From CAKZNE01 sp040222435 (GTDB lineage: Bacteria; Bacteroidota; Bacteroidia; Flavobacteriales; Schleiferiaceae): DNA of 64,000 nt. Below the pieces are notes generated by a model, which was given only the letters and a program-made list of their open reading frames with translations, was not told the DNA's origin and ran no database searches. This document shows positions 52,383-61,378 of this stretch, one piece after another. Position numbers and translations under genes: made by a program. Each line of letters opens with the position of its first letter. The stretch's first letter is position 1. The stretch spans positions 992,001 to 1,056,000 of the forward strand of contig OZ243107.1 in the NCBI GenBank assembly GCA_965212245.1, written 5' to 3'.

Positions 52383-54605
52383 TTACTTCGCTATTTTAAA
52401 AGTGCCTTTTAAAGAAGCATTGGAGTTACCCCCCACGTATACTTCAAAATCACCGGGTTCGGCTTTGAAGTCCATATTACGGGTGTAAAAGGCGAGGTCA
52501 TCGGTACTGAGGGTAAAGCTCACCGTTTTGGATTCGCCCGCCTTCAGTATGATCTTTTCAAAACCCTTCAACTCCCGCACGGGGCGGGTCACACTACCCA
52601 CCAGGTCGCGAATGTACAGCTGTACCACTTCTTCACCATCACGGCTACCGCTGTTCTTCACGTTTACGGTAATGGTCATATCATCACCCATATTTAAAGA
52701 GCTTTTACTGATATTCAAACCGGAATACTCAAAAGTGGTATAGCTTAAACCGTAGCCAAAGGGGTATAAGGGTGTATTGTCCACATCCAGGTATTTGGAG
52801 GTGTATTTGTTGTTGGCATCAAAGGGGCGGCCGGTATTCTTCATGCTGTAGTAAATGGGTACCTGCCCTACGTTACGCGGGAAGGTAATGGTGAGCTTTG
52901 CAGAAGGGTTGTAATCGCCAAACAGCACCTCAGCCACGGCACGGCCGTGCATGGTACCGAGGTGCCAGGTGTTTACAAGGGCAGGTACATTCTCATCCAT
53001 CCAGGAAAGATCCAGCGGGCGCCCGGCACCTACCAGCGCCACGGTGGGCTTGCCCACTTTCATTATTTCTTCTACCAGTTCCTGCTGTACACCGGGCAGG
53101 TGAATATCAGAGCGGCTGGCGGCCTCTCCATTCTGGCGGTAGTTCTCGCCCACGGCCAGGATTACTACATCCGCATTACGGGCTGCTTCCACGGCTGCGT
53201 CAAATTCGTCTTTACTATCATCACCATCAAAACCAAAACCAGTGCCTTTTACATAGGTGATCTTAGCATTCGGGGCCTTTTCTTTTAAGCCTTGCAGTAT
53301 CGTCACCACTTTGGATTCGTCACCGGAAGCATGCCAGCTCCCCAGCAGGTCAACCTGGTTGTCGCCCAATGGCCCGATAAGGGCAATGGACTTCACTTCT
53401 TTGGAAAGGGGCAATACGTTGTTTTTGTTCTTTAGCAATACGATGGAGCGCTTGCCGGCTTCCAGGGCGTGGTCCATCAGCTCTTTGGAATAAAGGATCT
53501 TCTTTTCGCGCTTCTCATCCAGGTACAGATACGGGTCTTTGAACAGACCCAGGTCCCACTTGCTTTCCAGTATTCTGCGCACAGCGGTGTTTACCTGGGC
53601 TTCAGTAAGCTTACCCTCTTGTATGAGCTGTGCCAGGTGGTTGTTATACACACTCCCCTGCATATCCATATCCACTCCAGCTTTAAGGGCCAGCTCTCCG
53701 GCTTCCTTTTCATTGGCTACTACACCGTGGGGCACCATTTCATTAATAGCGGTATAATCGGTTACCACAAAGCCGTCAAAGCCCCACTCGTTGCGCAAAA
53801 TATCGGTAAACAGCCATTTGCTGCCGGAAGCCGGCACACCGTCTACTTCATTAAAGGAGGTCATAATGGTTTCCACCCCGGCATCAATAGCTGCTTTATA
53901 GGGTGGTAAATAGGTTTCGCGCAGTACACGCTCCGACATATCCACGGTACCGTAATCACGGCCGGCCTGGGGTGCTCCGTAGGCTGCAAAGTGCTTTACA
54001 CAAGCCGCCAGCGTAAGCGGGTCGCTCAGGTCATCACCCTGGTAGCCTTTTACCTTTTCAGCGGCTATCAGGCTCCCTAAGTATGGGTCTTCGCCCGAAC
54101 CTTCGGAAATACGGCCCCAGCGGGGGTCGCGTGCAATATCCACCATAGGGTTAAACGTCCAGTTGAGCCCGGAGGCGGCAGCTTCCTTAGCGGATAACTG
54201 AGCAGATTTGCGGATCATCTCCATATCCCAGGAACAGGATTCGGCCAGGGGAATAGGAAAAATGGTGCGGTGACCGTGGATCACATCGTATCCAAAAAGG
54301 AGAGGAATGCCCAGACGGGTTTCTTCCAAAGCGGTCTTTTGCAGGTCGCGGTTGTACTTTACGGTATGGGCGTTAAAAAGGGCGCCTACCTTTCCGGCTT
54401 TAAGGTCATTCTTATAATTCTCATTAAGGGTGGGCCCGGTTACATCCCAGCCGCTGGTGTAAAGGGTTAGCTGACCGATTTTTTCTTCAAGGGTCATTTT
54501 ACCCATCAGGTCCTTGATAAAAGCATCGCGTTTAACCTGGTCGTTTTGTGCATGGGTAGCCAGGCCAAAGGCTCCCAGGCATAGTGCTGCAAAGAGTTTC
54601 TTCAT
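52383..54605 (-). CDS. bglX: GH3 beta-glucosidase (BglX type)
   Basis: The start at 54605 (MKKLFAALCLGAFGLATHAQ) gives a signal peptide and 740 residues. Family 3 domains are seen: a TIM barrel (MTLEEKIGQLTLYTSG, RDPRWGRISEGSGEDPYLGS, GAPQAGRDYG) with nucleophile Asp in GFDGFVVTDYTAINEM, an alpha/beta sandwich (IALIGPLGDNQVDLLGSWHA, DVVILAVGENYRQNGEAASR) and a C-terminal FnIII-like domain (DGEEVVQLYIRDLVGSVTRP). It should hydrolyse short beta-glucans in the periplasm. It is the last gene of the locus, 5 bp after the esterase. Confidence 0.95.
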   Translation of the reverse strand: MKKLFAALCLGAFGLATHAQNDQVKRDAFIKDLMGKMTLEEKIGQLTLYTSGWDVTGPTLNENYKNDLKAGKVGALFNAHTVKYNRDLQKTALEETRLGIPLLFGYDVIHGHRTIFPIPLAESCSWDMEMIRKSAQLSAKEAAASGLNWTFNPMVDIARDPRWGRISEGSGEDPYLGSLIAAEKVKGYQGDDLSDPLTLAACVKHFAAYGAPQAGRDYGTVDMSERVLRETYLPPYKAAIDAGVETIMTSFNEVDGVPASGSKWLFTDILRNEWGFDGFVVTDYTAINEMVPHGVVANEKEAGELALKAGVDMDMQGSVYNNHLAQLIQEGKLTEAQVNTAVRRILESKWDLGLFKDPYLYLDEKREKKILYSKELMDHALEAGKRSIVLLKNKNNVLPLSKEVKSIALIGPLGDNQVDLLGSWHASGDESKVVTILQGLKEKAPNAKITYVKGTGFGFDGDDSKDEFDAAVEAARNADVVILAVGENYRQNGEAASRSDIHLPGVQQELVEEIMKVGKPTVALVGAGRPLDLSWMDENVPALVNTWHLGTMHGRAVAEVLFGDYNPSAKLTITFPRNVGQVPIYYSMKNTGRPFDANNKYTSKYLDVDNTPLYPFGYGLSYTTFEYSGLNISKSSLNMGDDMTITVNVKNSGSRDGEEVVQLYIRDLVGSVTRPVRELKGFEKIILKAGESKTVSFTLSTDDLAFYTRNMDFKAEPGDFEVYVGGNSNASLKGTFKIAK

Positions 54606-54610
54606 CAGTA

Positions 54611-55381
54611 TTATTTTTTGGAATGGGAAAATATCCACGGCAGCAAACCGGGCTCCGCAAAAGTGGGGTCCCAGCTGTTGTGGTTGGCATCGCGGAATAA
54701 AGTCATTTTTACATCGCCTCCGGCTTCTTCTATGGCCCTGCGCATTTTGATGGAGTGGTAGGGCAGTACAATGTCATCCTGTGCCCCGTGGAAGATCCAG
54801 AAGGGCACTTTTTTGGCGTACAATCGTACCGTTTCCTGGTTGCCGCCTCCGCAAATGGGAAAGGCTGCGGCAAACATATCCGGCCTGCGGTATACAATCT
54901 CAAAGGTACCCATGCCGCCCATGGAAAGGCCGCCTACGTATATGCGGCTGGTATTTACATAGGGCATGGCCGCTACGGAATCCATAAGGGCCAACAATTG
55001 CTGCATGGATGGCGTAGGCTCTCCTCCGTCTATAAAAAAGTGATTGTAACCGTATTGATTGCGCTCTTTTTGCACATTGGCCCAGTAATCATCTTCAGGG
55101 CACTGCGGGAAAATTACAATGGCGGGATACTTTTCAATACTATCACTAAAGAGCTTGCTGCCGTGTACCAATTGCGTTTCATTATCACGGCCTCTTTCTC
55201 CGGCACCATGCAAAAACAAAAGCACGGGGTACTTTTCCGAAGGGTCAAAATCTGCAGGCCACAGGGTACGGTATAGCAAGGTGTCCTGCCCGTTTATAAA
55301 AATTTCTTTTTGGTAGGTTTCCTTTTGTGCGGAAGCGCTGAATTGAAACCACACGATCAGAAGAACAATGTATTTATTCAT
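54611..55381 (-). CDS. Secreted alpha/beta-hydrolase esterase
   Basis: The 256-residue enzyme has a signal peptide (about 1-18), an oxyanion-hole motif FLHGAGERGRDNETQLVHG near 53-71, nucleophile Ser in GGLSMGGMGTFEI near 150, Asp in HGAQDDIVLPYHS and His in DANHNSWDP. The fold resembles the poly-hydroxybutyrate/feruloyl-esterase (Esterase_phd) group. Such enzymes remove acyl substituents from glycans. It overlaps the upstream GH144 gene by 8 bp, so the two are translationally coupled. Confidence 0.88.
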   Translation of the reverse strand: MNKYIVLLIVWFQFSASAQKETYQKEIFINGQDTLLYRTLWPADFDPSEKYPVLLFLHGAGERGRDNETQLVHGSKLFSDSIEKYPAIVIFPQCPEDDYWANVQKERNQYGYNHFFIDGGEPTPSMQQLLALMDSVAAMPYVNTSRIYVGGLSMGGMGTFEIVYRRPDMFAAAFPICGGGNQETVRLYAKKVPFWIFHGAQDDIVLPYHSIKMRRAIEEAGGDVKMTLFRDANHNSWDPTFAEPGLLPWIFSHSKK

Positions 55382-56744
55382 AGCGGAAACCTAATTTATC
55401 CAGCCCGGCTTTTACTTCCGGAGCTTCCATAAACAGCTCCCAGAACATTCCGCTTCGGTAGTTCTCTATCATTACCGGAATAGGCCCCTGGTCAATAGCC
55501 AGGTAGCGCGGCAGGTACCAGTTGTTTTCAAAACTAAAGGCGTCATAGGGTCCATATTTTCCCACCAGGCTATCTCTTTGCGGAGCGTAGAGAAATTTAA
55601 GGAATTGCAGGCTTTCTTCTGGTGTATACGGAAATGAGGACAGGGCCGCAGTGGGAGAAATAACGCCCAGGTCTCTTCCGAGGCGGTGTCCGGCATAGCC
55701 ACGCATGGAGTAGCTGGAGGTAAGACCCCAGCAATTTTCTCCGTATCCTTCATAATCCTTAGGGTTTTCCACACTGTACTTATAATGGATCAAAGCATGA
55801 TTGCGGTTCAATTTCCAGTAATCGGCATATTGATCGCTAAGGCCCTTGGGGTTTAAGCCCAGGTATGAATAGTGGGCCCAAAAAAGCGGCCCTACGGCAT
55901 CTTTATCGTGTTCAAAATGATTGAGCACCACCGGAAGGCCATATACTTCTTCATTGGATTTAATACTATCATTACGCGCCCAGCCTTTGTGGTATACGTC
56001 TGCATCAATAGGATGAGTGGGTGATGCCGCGGCAAGTACATACATAATTAAACACTCGTTATAGCCGCCTACCGGGAAATTCATTTCCCATTCATATTCA
56101 GGGCTCCAATGCCAATACAATACATCCTGGCCGTGGGTGTACCAATCCCATTCCACCCCTTTCCATAGCTTATCAATTTTAGCCACCAGGGCTTGTTCGC
56201 GCTCATTGCCATTTTTAAAGAACTCCCGCACGGTAAGCATCCCTTGCACCAGGAAGGCGGTTTCCACCAGGTCTCCGCCATTATCTTTTTTACTGAAGGG
56301 CTTCACTTTGCCGGTAGGTCCGTCAATCCAGTGGGGCCAGGCTCCATGAAAACGGTCTGCCGTAGCCAGGTAATCCATGATCTTTTCGTAGCGTTGCAGT
56401 GCCTGCTCTCTGCTTATAAATCCTCTCTTAACGCCCACCAGAATGGCCATAAGGCCAAAGCCGCTTCCTCCGGTGGTTACCACCTGCTGATCATTCTGCG
56501 GGTAAATGTCGTCCATATGGATCCGCTCCCGTGCCAGCCCGGAAGTGGGTTCGGCCCCGTTCCAGAAGTAGTTGAAGGTTTGTCCCTGTACCAGGGTTAA
56601 GAGTGAGTCTTCATCAAGATTGGTTTCTTCCGTTGGTTTGCCGTCCTTTTTTTTGGAGTCTGCACTTTCTCCTGCCGGTTGCTCACATGAGGGAAGAAGT
56701 ATAAGACCAGCCAAAAGTATACTGCAAAAAGGTGCTAATTTCAT
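55374..56744 (-). CDS. GH144-like endo-beta-1,2-glucanase, lipoprotein
   Basis: The 456-residue product has a lipobox (LILLPSC, Cys 20) and one catalytic (alpha/alpha)6-barrel typical of the COG5368/GH144 glucanase group: TFNYFWNGAEPTSGLARERI, GGSGFGLMAILVGVKRGFIS, DRFHGAWPHWIDGPTGKV, DNGGDLVETAFLVQGMLTVR, GGYNECLIMYVLAAASPTHP and ENNWYLPRYLAIDQGPIPVM. Family GH144 was defined on an endo-beta-1,2-glucanase. Other annotations call such proteins glucoamylase-like. It has a close relative next door (56759-58450) that carries an extra N-terminal domain. Confidence 0.87.
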   Translation of the reverse strand: MKLAPFCSILLAGLILLPSCEQPAGESADSKKKDGKPTEETNLDEDSLLTLVQGQTFNYFWNGAEPTSGLARERIHMDDIYPQNDQQVVTTGGSGFGLMAILVGVKRGFISREQALQRYEKIMDYLATADRFHGAWPHWIDGPTGKVKPFSKKDNGGDLVETAFLVQGMLTVREFFKNGNEREQALVAKIDKLWKGVEWDWYTHGQDVLYWHWSPEYEWEMNFPVGGYNECLIMYVLAAASPTHPIDADVYHKGWARNDSIKSNEEVYGLPVVLNHFEHDKDAVGPLFWAHYSYLGLNPKGLSDQYADYWKLNRNHALIHYKYSVENPKDYEGYGENCWGLTSSYSMRGYAGHRLGRDLGVISPTAALSSFPYTPEESLQFLKFLYAPQRDSLVGKYGPYDAFSFENNWYLPRYLAIDQGPIPVMIENYRSGMFWELFMEAPEVKAGLDKLGFRYE

Positions 56745-56758
56745 GTTTGGTTTTAAAG

Positions 56759-58450
56759 CTAGTTTGTAAATCCTAATTTAGTCATGGCTACTGCCACTTC
56801 CGGGGCATTCATAAAATTATTCCAAAGTAAGCCTGTCCGGTGATTCTCAATCATAATAATAATCGGACCCTGGTCAATGGCCAGGTATGAGTTGGCAAAC
56901 CACCCTTCGGTTAGGTTAAAAGCATCGTAAAAACCATACGATCCCCAGGTGCGATCCCCAATGGTATAATAGAAAAACTTTAAGGCGTCCATTGATTCAT
57001 CAGGTGTGTAGGGAAAAGACGAAAGAGCCGCAGTAGGGGTTATCACTCCACGGTCATTGCCGGGTGAGTGGGCGGAATACCCGCTGTTGCCATCACTGGC
57101 GGTAAGGCCCCAGCAATCGGCACTATAGCCCACATAATTTTGAGGGTTGGCCACGCAATAGGCTTGATTAATAAGACTGTGCGCGCGGTTCTGATCCCAA
57201 TAATTGGCGTACTGATCTGTGAGGTTGGTGGGGTTCAGCCCCAGGAAGGAGTAATGCGCAAAGAAAAGTGGCCCTCCTCTTGGGGACCCTAGTGGCAAGG
57301 TGATGTTGTAATAATCATTACCATTTTGCATACCTCCGTTACTGGCCCAGCCATTGTGATATACTGAGGCATTAATTGGGTGTGTTGGCGAAGCTGCAGC
57401 CAGGAAATACACGATGAGCGCTTCATTCCACCCCCTGATCTGATGGTTCATAACCCAGCCTTTGTCCGGGCTCCAGTGCCAGTATAATACATTTTCACCT
57501 CCTTTGGTAAACCAGTCCCATTCCACATCGTACCAAAGGCTGTCTATTTTGGCGATCAGGTTGTTTTCCGCACTTACGCCCGGATCAAGGTATTCTCTCA
57601 CGGTGAGTAAGCCTTCAATCATAAATGCCGTTTCCACGAGGTCGGCTCCGTTATCATCCGCACTGAAAGGAATGGTTTTTCCGGTGGTGCCGTTCATCCA
57701 GTGTGGCCAGGCTCCATGAAAACGATCCGCAGCCGTAAGAAAGTCCACAATGGTGGTGAGGCGGTCAATACCCTGTGAACGGGTAATATAACCCCTTTCA
57801 ATACCTACCAGGATGGCCATTACGCCAAAACCTGAACCTCCTATGGTCACTACCTCTCCGGAGGTATTGCGTTCACGGGCCAGGCCGCTTACGGGATGCC
57901 CGAAATCCCAGAAATATTTAAAGGTTTGCTCCTGTACCCTGCTAAGCAGTTGTTCATCAGAAATGACCGGCTGCTTGGGCGTGGGGTCTAATTCGGTATA
58001 AAACTGTTTTTGCAAGCCGTCAAAGGGCCCTCCATCTTCTCCTTTTACAGAGCTTGTAAAATAGAGGGTGTAGCGCTGAAGATGATCCAGCGTTTCATTC
58101 AACCGGAGCACTAACGTTTTATTGCTGTCTGAAAAGCTGATGTCCAGATTTCCGGAAAAACCAGCGCGTGCCAGACGCACACTATTTTCAGTAATGGTAG
58201 AGACATCTACCGGGTGATTAAAACGGGCGGTTACTTCAAAGTTCCGTGCCACATCCAGAATTCTGCCGGATCCTAAAAGGTTAGTTCCCTCAGCCGTAGT
58301 GAGCGAAATAATATTCAAAACTTTTTTGGTGGTATCGGTTGGATTGGGGATCGGATCTGGTTCAGATACCGGATCATCGGGCTTACATTGCAGACTCACA
58401 AAAGTCAGCAAAAGCGGAAGGAACAGGAAACGAAGCGCGTGTAATTTCAA
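56759..58450 (-). CDS. GH144-like glucanase with N-terminal Ig-like domain, lipoprotein
   Basis: The 563-residue lipoprotein (TFVSLQC, Cys 22) has a Pro-rich linker (DDPVSEPDPIPNPTD), a Big_5-type Ig domain at about 45-150 (VTARFNHPVDVSTITENSVR) and the GH144-like barrel at about 160-560 (TFKYFWDFGHPVSGLARERN, DRFHGAWPHWMNGTTGKT, DNGADLVETAFMIEGLLTVR). It is a paralogue of the 56744 protein, from which it is separated by 14 bp, so a tandem duplication with later divergence is likely. The Ig domain is shared in type with the LamG protein upstream, suggesting surface display. Confidence 0.87.
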   Translation of the reverse strand: MKLHALRFLFLPLLLTFVSLQCKPDDPVSEPDPIPNPTDTTKKVLNIISLTTAEGTNLLGSGRILDVARNFEVTARFNHPVDVSTITENSVRLARAGFSGNLDISFSDSNKTLVLRLNETLDHLQRYTLYFTSSVKGEDGGPFDGLQKQFYTELDPTPKQPVISDEQLLSRVQEQTFKYFWDFGHPVSGLARERNTSGEVVTIGGSGFGVMAILVGIERGYITRSQGIDRLTTIVDFLTAADRFHGAWPHWMNGTTGKTIPFSADDNGADLVETAFMIEGLLTVREYLDPGVSAENNLIAKIDSLWYDVEWDWFTKGGENVLYWHWSPDKGWVMNHQIRGWNEALIVYFLAAASPTHPINASVYHNGWASNGGMQNGNDYYNITLPLGSPRGGPLFFAHYSFLGLNPTNLTDQYANYWDQNRAHSLINQAYCVANPQNYVGYSADCWGLTASDGNSGYSAHSPGNDRGVITPTAALSSFPYTPDESMDALKFFYYTIGDRTWGSYGFYDAFNLTEGWFANSYLAIDQGPIIIMIENHRTGLLWNNFMNAPEVAVAMTKLGFTN

Positions 58451-58470
58451 ACTACCCTTTAATTAGTATT

Positions 58471-58508
58471 AAAAAAAAAGCAGGGGGTTCCTAAGGAAGT
58501 CCCCTGCT
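58471..58508 (-). terminator. Terminator/attenuator between the glycan-binding and enzyme genes
   Basis: On the minus strand GCAGGGG pairs with CCCCTGC around an inner stem TTCC/GGAA, followed by nine T in the transcript. It lies 23 bp after the stop of the LamG lipoprotein and 20 bp before the GH144 start. It should reduce readthrough into the enzyme genes. Confidence 0.9.
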
Positions 58509-58530
58509 TCAAATATCTGTTTATTTCCAA

Positions 58531-59793
58531 TTATGGCTTTTCAGCATTGTACAGGTCAATGATATCATTGTCTGTTAAAGCCACGCTCCAGATACGAACA
58601 TCATCAATAGCACCATTAAAAGTGTTATCGGTGTTATCGTAATCGGCCCAGCTAGTGTAGGTATTACCGGGGCTGGCGAAGTTTCCTAAAGCCAGGTTAC
58701 CTTCAATTCCGGTGAGGGGATCACCTGTGCCATCTGCTTTATCAGCCAACGCCATATCTCTCAGGTTCCACTCTGTGTTGTCAGGATCATCAATGATGAT
58801 GTCCATTAACTTCACCCCATTCACGAAGATTTTCTTTCTGGCTGTAGATGCATCAAAAGACATTACTACCTGGTTCCAATCATTATCCTTAATGATAGAA
58901 GCGATGTCTCCTTCGTATTCAAACTCATTAGTAGTTTCATCCGTAGAGCTTCCGTCACCATTAGGATCTGCCCAGTTAGTGGCAAAATAGTGGTTGTTAG
59001 GGTCAGGGATTACACTATGGTTGGTAGCAAACTTACACCAAGCACGCTGATCGCTAATTTCAAAGAAATAACCTTTTTCAGCACCTAGACCCAATAAACG
59101 CGGAGACCCTTTTGCTAAAGAAAAGTCTGCCTTAAACCATGCACTGATAGTCGTGTTGGCGTATATAAAATCTGTTCCGGTCATCTCAATAATATCTCCA
59201 TTTCCTATAGCAGTAGCACCATTCAACATGGCGGCACCATCAGCATTACCAAAACGGTCAGTAGTCCAGGTATTCTTTACTACGTCTCCTTCGGTAGCGT
59301 TGCCTGCCACATCCAGGTAGTTACCGTCTAATTGAAGGTATACCATTTGAGAAGAAGATTTAGGAGCCGTATCCAAACCGATACCAGCAGTGGTAAAGAG
59401 TACGGAAACCTTGCCTACAGAAGAACCACTGCTTGCTTTTAGCCCGTCAATTTCAAGACTATAACTGGTGCCACCAAACATCTTTTCATTAGGTACTATA
59501 GTTACAGTAGCTCCTGAAACAGTTACCGTAGAAGCCACTTCAGAAGAACCTTGAATTAATTTAACCGCGTCTTTAGTAGACTCGTCAATATTTTCATTGA
59601 ATTCAATCACAATAGTGGCATCTGTAGCCACATCCACAGCAGATGAAGAACCGTAAAGGTCTTTGTCATTTGCCATAATCGAGCTTACCGAGGGATTTGA
59701 GGAAGATCCCCCGTCATCGTCCTTTTTACAGGCTGTAACACCCATAACACCTACCATAGCAAACATGGCCAGGCTCTTAATCGAAACTTTCAT
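58531..59793 (-). CDS. LamG-domain surface glycan-binding lipoprotein
   Basis: The 420-residue lipoprotein (VMGVTAC, Cys 22) carries an Asp/Gly/Ser-rich linker (KKDDDGGSSSNPS), a Big_5-type Ig domain at about 35-135 (ATIVIEFNENIDESTKDAVK) and a concanavalin A-like LamG domain at about 155-415 (YLQLDGNYLDVAGNATEGDV, TTISAWFKADFSLAKGSPRL, DNTFNGAIDDVRIWSVALTD). The last motif with IDDVRIW is typical of LamG-3. Its location between susD and the enzymes matches SusE/F-position binding proteins. It probably holds the glycan at the cell surface. The sugar bound cannot be read from the sequence. Confidence 0.88.
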   Translation of the reverse strand: MKVSIKSLAMFAMVGVMGVTACKKDDDGGSSSNPSVSSIMANDKDLYGSSSAVDVATDATIVIEFNENIDESTKDAVKLIQGSSEVASTVTVSGATVTIVPNEKMFGGTSYSLEIDGLKASSGSSVGKVSVLFTTAGIGLDTAPKSSSQMVYLQLDGNYLDVAGNATEGDVVKNTWTTDRFGNADGAAMLNGATAIGNGDIIEMTGTDFIYANTTISAWFKADFSLAKGSPRLLGLGAEKGYFFEISDQRAWCKFATNHSVIPDPNNHYFATNWADPNGDGSSTDETTNEFEYEGDIASIIKDNDWNQVVMSFDASTARKKIFVNGVKLMDIIIDDPDNTEWNLRDMALADKADGTGDPLTGIEGNLALGNFASPGNTYTSWADYDNTDNTFNGAIDDVRIWSVALTDNDIIDLYNAEKP

Positions 59794-59879
59794 ATTCTTA
59801 AGATTTAATTAATACTTAGTAAGTGTAAAAATAACGCTTTCTTATTAATACACAATAAAAAATAATGCATATACACCAT

Positions 59880-61367
59880 TTACCACATTGGGTTTTGGGT
59901 AATTATGCCTCCTGAAATATCTACTTGCGCCTGGGGAATGGGGAAAAGCTCATGCTTACCCTGAACAAAGCCCAACGGCCCCAGAACGGCCGGTGCCCGG
60001 CCGGTACGGATCAAGTCCCAGAAGCGGTGTTGCTCCATGGCCAGCTCATGACGTCTTTCCTCAAAAATGATCTCGTCTAAAAGCACCTGATCGGTTACAT
60101 TGGTATCGTTAAGCCCCACTCTCTGGCGTATCCGGTTCAAATACCCCAGGGCTACTCCCGGTTGTCCGTTTTTATTGGCTGCTTCGGCAGCGTTAAGAAG
60201 CACTTCGGCAAAACGTATGTACCGGAGGTTGTTACCCCATTGAAACTCATTATTGCCGGTGCTGTACACTTTTTGATTGTAGGTTTCAATCTCAATAAGC
60301 TTTCCGTTTTCGTCAAAGGTGCTATCCGGTGTATTACTTACATCACCAAAAATAGTGTCGGTGCCCCCCAATATCTCGCCTACAAATATTACGGTAGCAT
60401 CCAGGCGGGGGTCTCCCGGTTCAAAGGAGTTGATCAACTCCAGCGAAGGGCGGCTAAAACCCCAGCCGTTATTTGGATCTCCACGGACACCCTGGGTATT
60501 GTTATATTGATTACCTCCGTTATCAAAGCCCCCCGTAAAAGGCAGAGAACCCAGCTCAAATACAGATTCTATACCGTTTTCGGATCCTATGGTAAACACA
60601 TCTTTATAATCGGGTTCCAGGTCATATTCTAAGGAAGTGATCACATCTTCCGCCAAATCCTGTGCATTTATAAAGTCATTGCGGTACAAATAAACTCTTG
60701 AAAGTAGTGCCTGGGCAGCTCCCTGGGTAGCACGGCCTTTGTCAGCAGCGGGGTACTCGCTCTTTTTAGGAAGTTGCGAAATAGCAAACTCAAGGTCGCT
60801 AATAATGAGAGCATATATTTCTTCCGCAGGAGATTTAGGAAGGTTGGGTTCAGGACTGGTAGTGGTTACCAGCACGCCATCCCCAAATGCTCTTACATAA
60901 TTGAAATAATGAAAAGCTCTTAAAAACCGGGCTTCGCCTATGTAGCGGTTTTTAAGGTCTGCATCCATATCAATATCCGGTACCTTTTCAATGACCACGT
61001 TGGCATGTAAAATACTGCGGTACAATGCCGGGTAGTAACGCGCAATATCACTTTGAGTGGCTGTAAATGAATAGGTGTCAATAAGCTTCATCCGGGCTCC
61101 GTCACCCGGGTTGCTTCCTTTATAGGCGTCATCAGATATAATATCAGCTATGGGGAAACCTCCGTAGTTATAATCCCATTGTCGCATACCGCCATAGGCT
61201 CCATTAGTGGCCAGTAGAGCGTGCTCAGGTGAGGTAGGAAACTGTGTGCTGGTAAGCTCCCCCTGGGGGGGTATTTCTAAAAAGTCTTTTTTACAAGCGT
61301 ACGAGCTTGCGACAAGAAGAGCCAATACGATAAATTTTCTGATAGGGAAAGTGTTCTTTGTAATCAT
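59880..61367 (-). CDS. SusD-family surface glycan-binding lipoprotein
   Basis: The 495-residue protein has a lipobox with Cys 25 (LLVASSYAC) and the SusD helical TPR scaffold: FPTSPEHALLATNGAYGGMR, ALYRSILHANVVIEKVPD, GEARFLRAFHYFNYVRAFGD, KGRATQGAAQALLSRVYLYR, and the C-terminal IRFAEVLLNAAEAANKNG, YLNRIRQRVG, EERRHELAMEQHRFWDLIRT. SusD lids the SusC transporter and captures glycans. It is 11 bp downstream of susC and 86 bp upstream of the LamG lipoprotein gene. Confidence 0.96.
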   Translation of the reverse strand: MITKNTFPIRKFIVLALLVASSYACKKDFLEIPPQGELTSTQFPTSPEHALLATNGAYGGMRQWDYNYGGFPIADIISDDAYKGSNPGDGARMKLIDTYSFTATQSDIARYYPALYRSILHANVVIEKVPDIDMDADLKNRYIGEARFLRAFHYFNYVRAFGDGVLVTTTSPEPNLPKSPAEEIYALIISDLEFAISQLPKKSEYPAADKGRATQGAAQALLSRVYLYRNDFINAQDLAEDVITSLEYDLEPDYKDVFTIGSENGIESVFELGSLPFTGGFDNGGNQYNNTQGVRGDPNNGWGFSRPSLELINSFEPGDPRLDATVIFVGEILGGTDTIFGDVSNTPDSTFDENGKLIEIETYNQKVYSTGNNEFQWGNNLRYIRFAEVLLNAAEAANKNGQPGVALGYLNRIRQRVGLNDTNVTDQVLLDEIIFEERRHELAMEQHRFWDLIRTGRAPAVLGPLGFVQGKHELFPIPQAQVDISGGIITQNPMW

Positions 61368-61378
61368 CGCTTTCTTCT

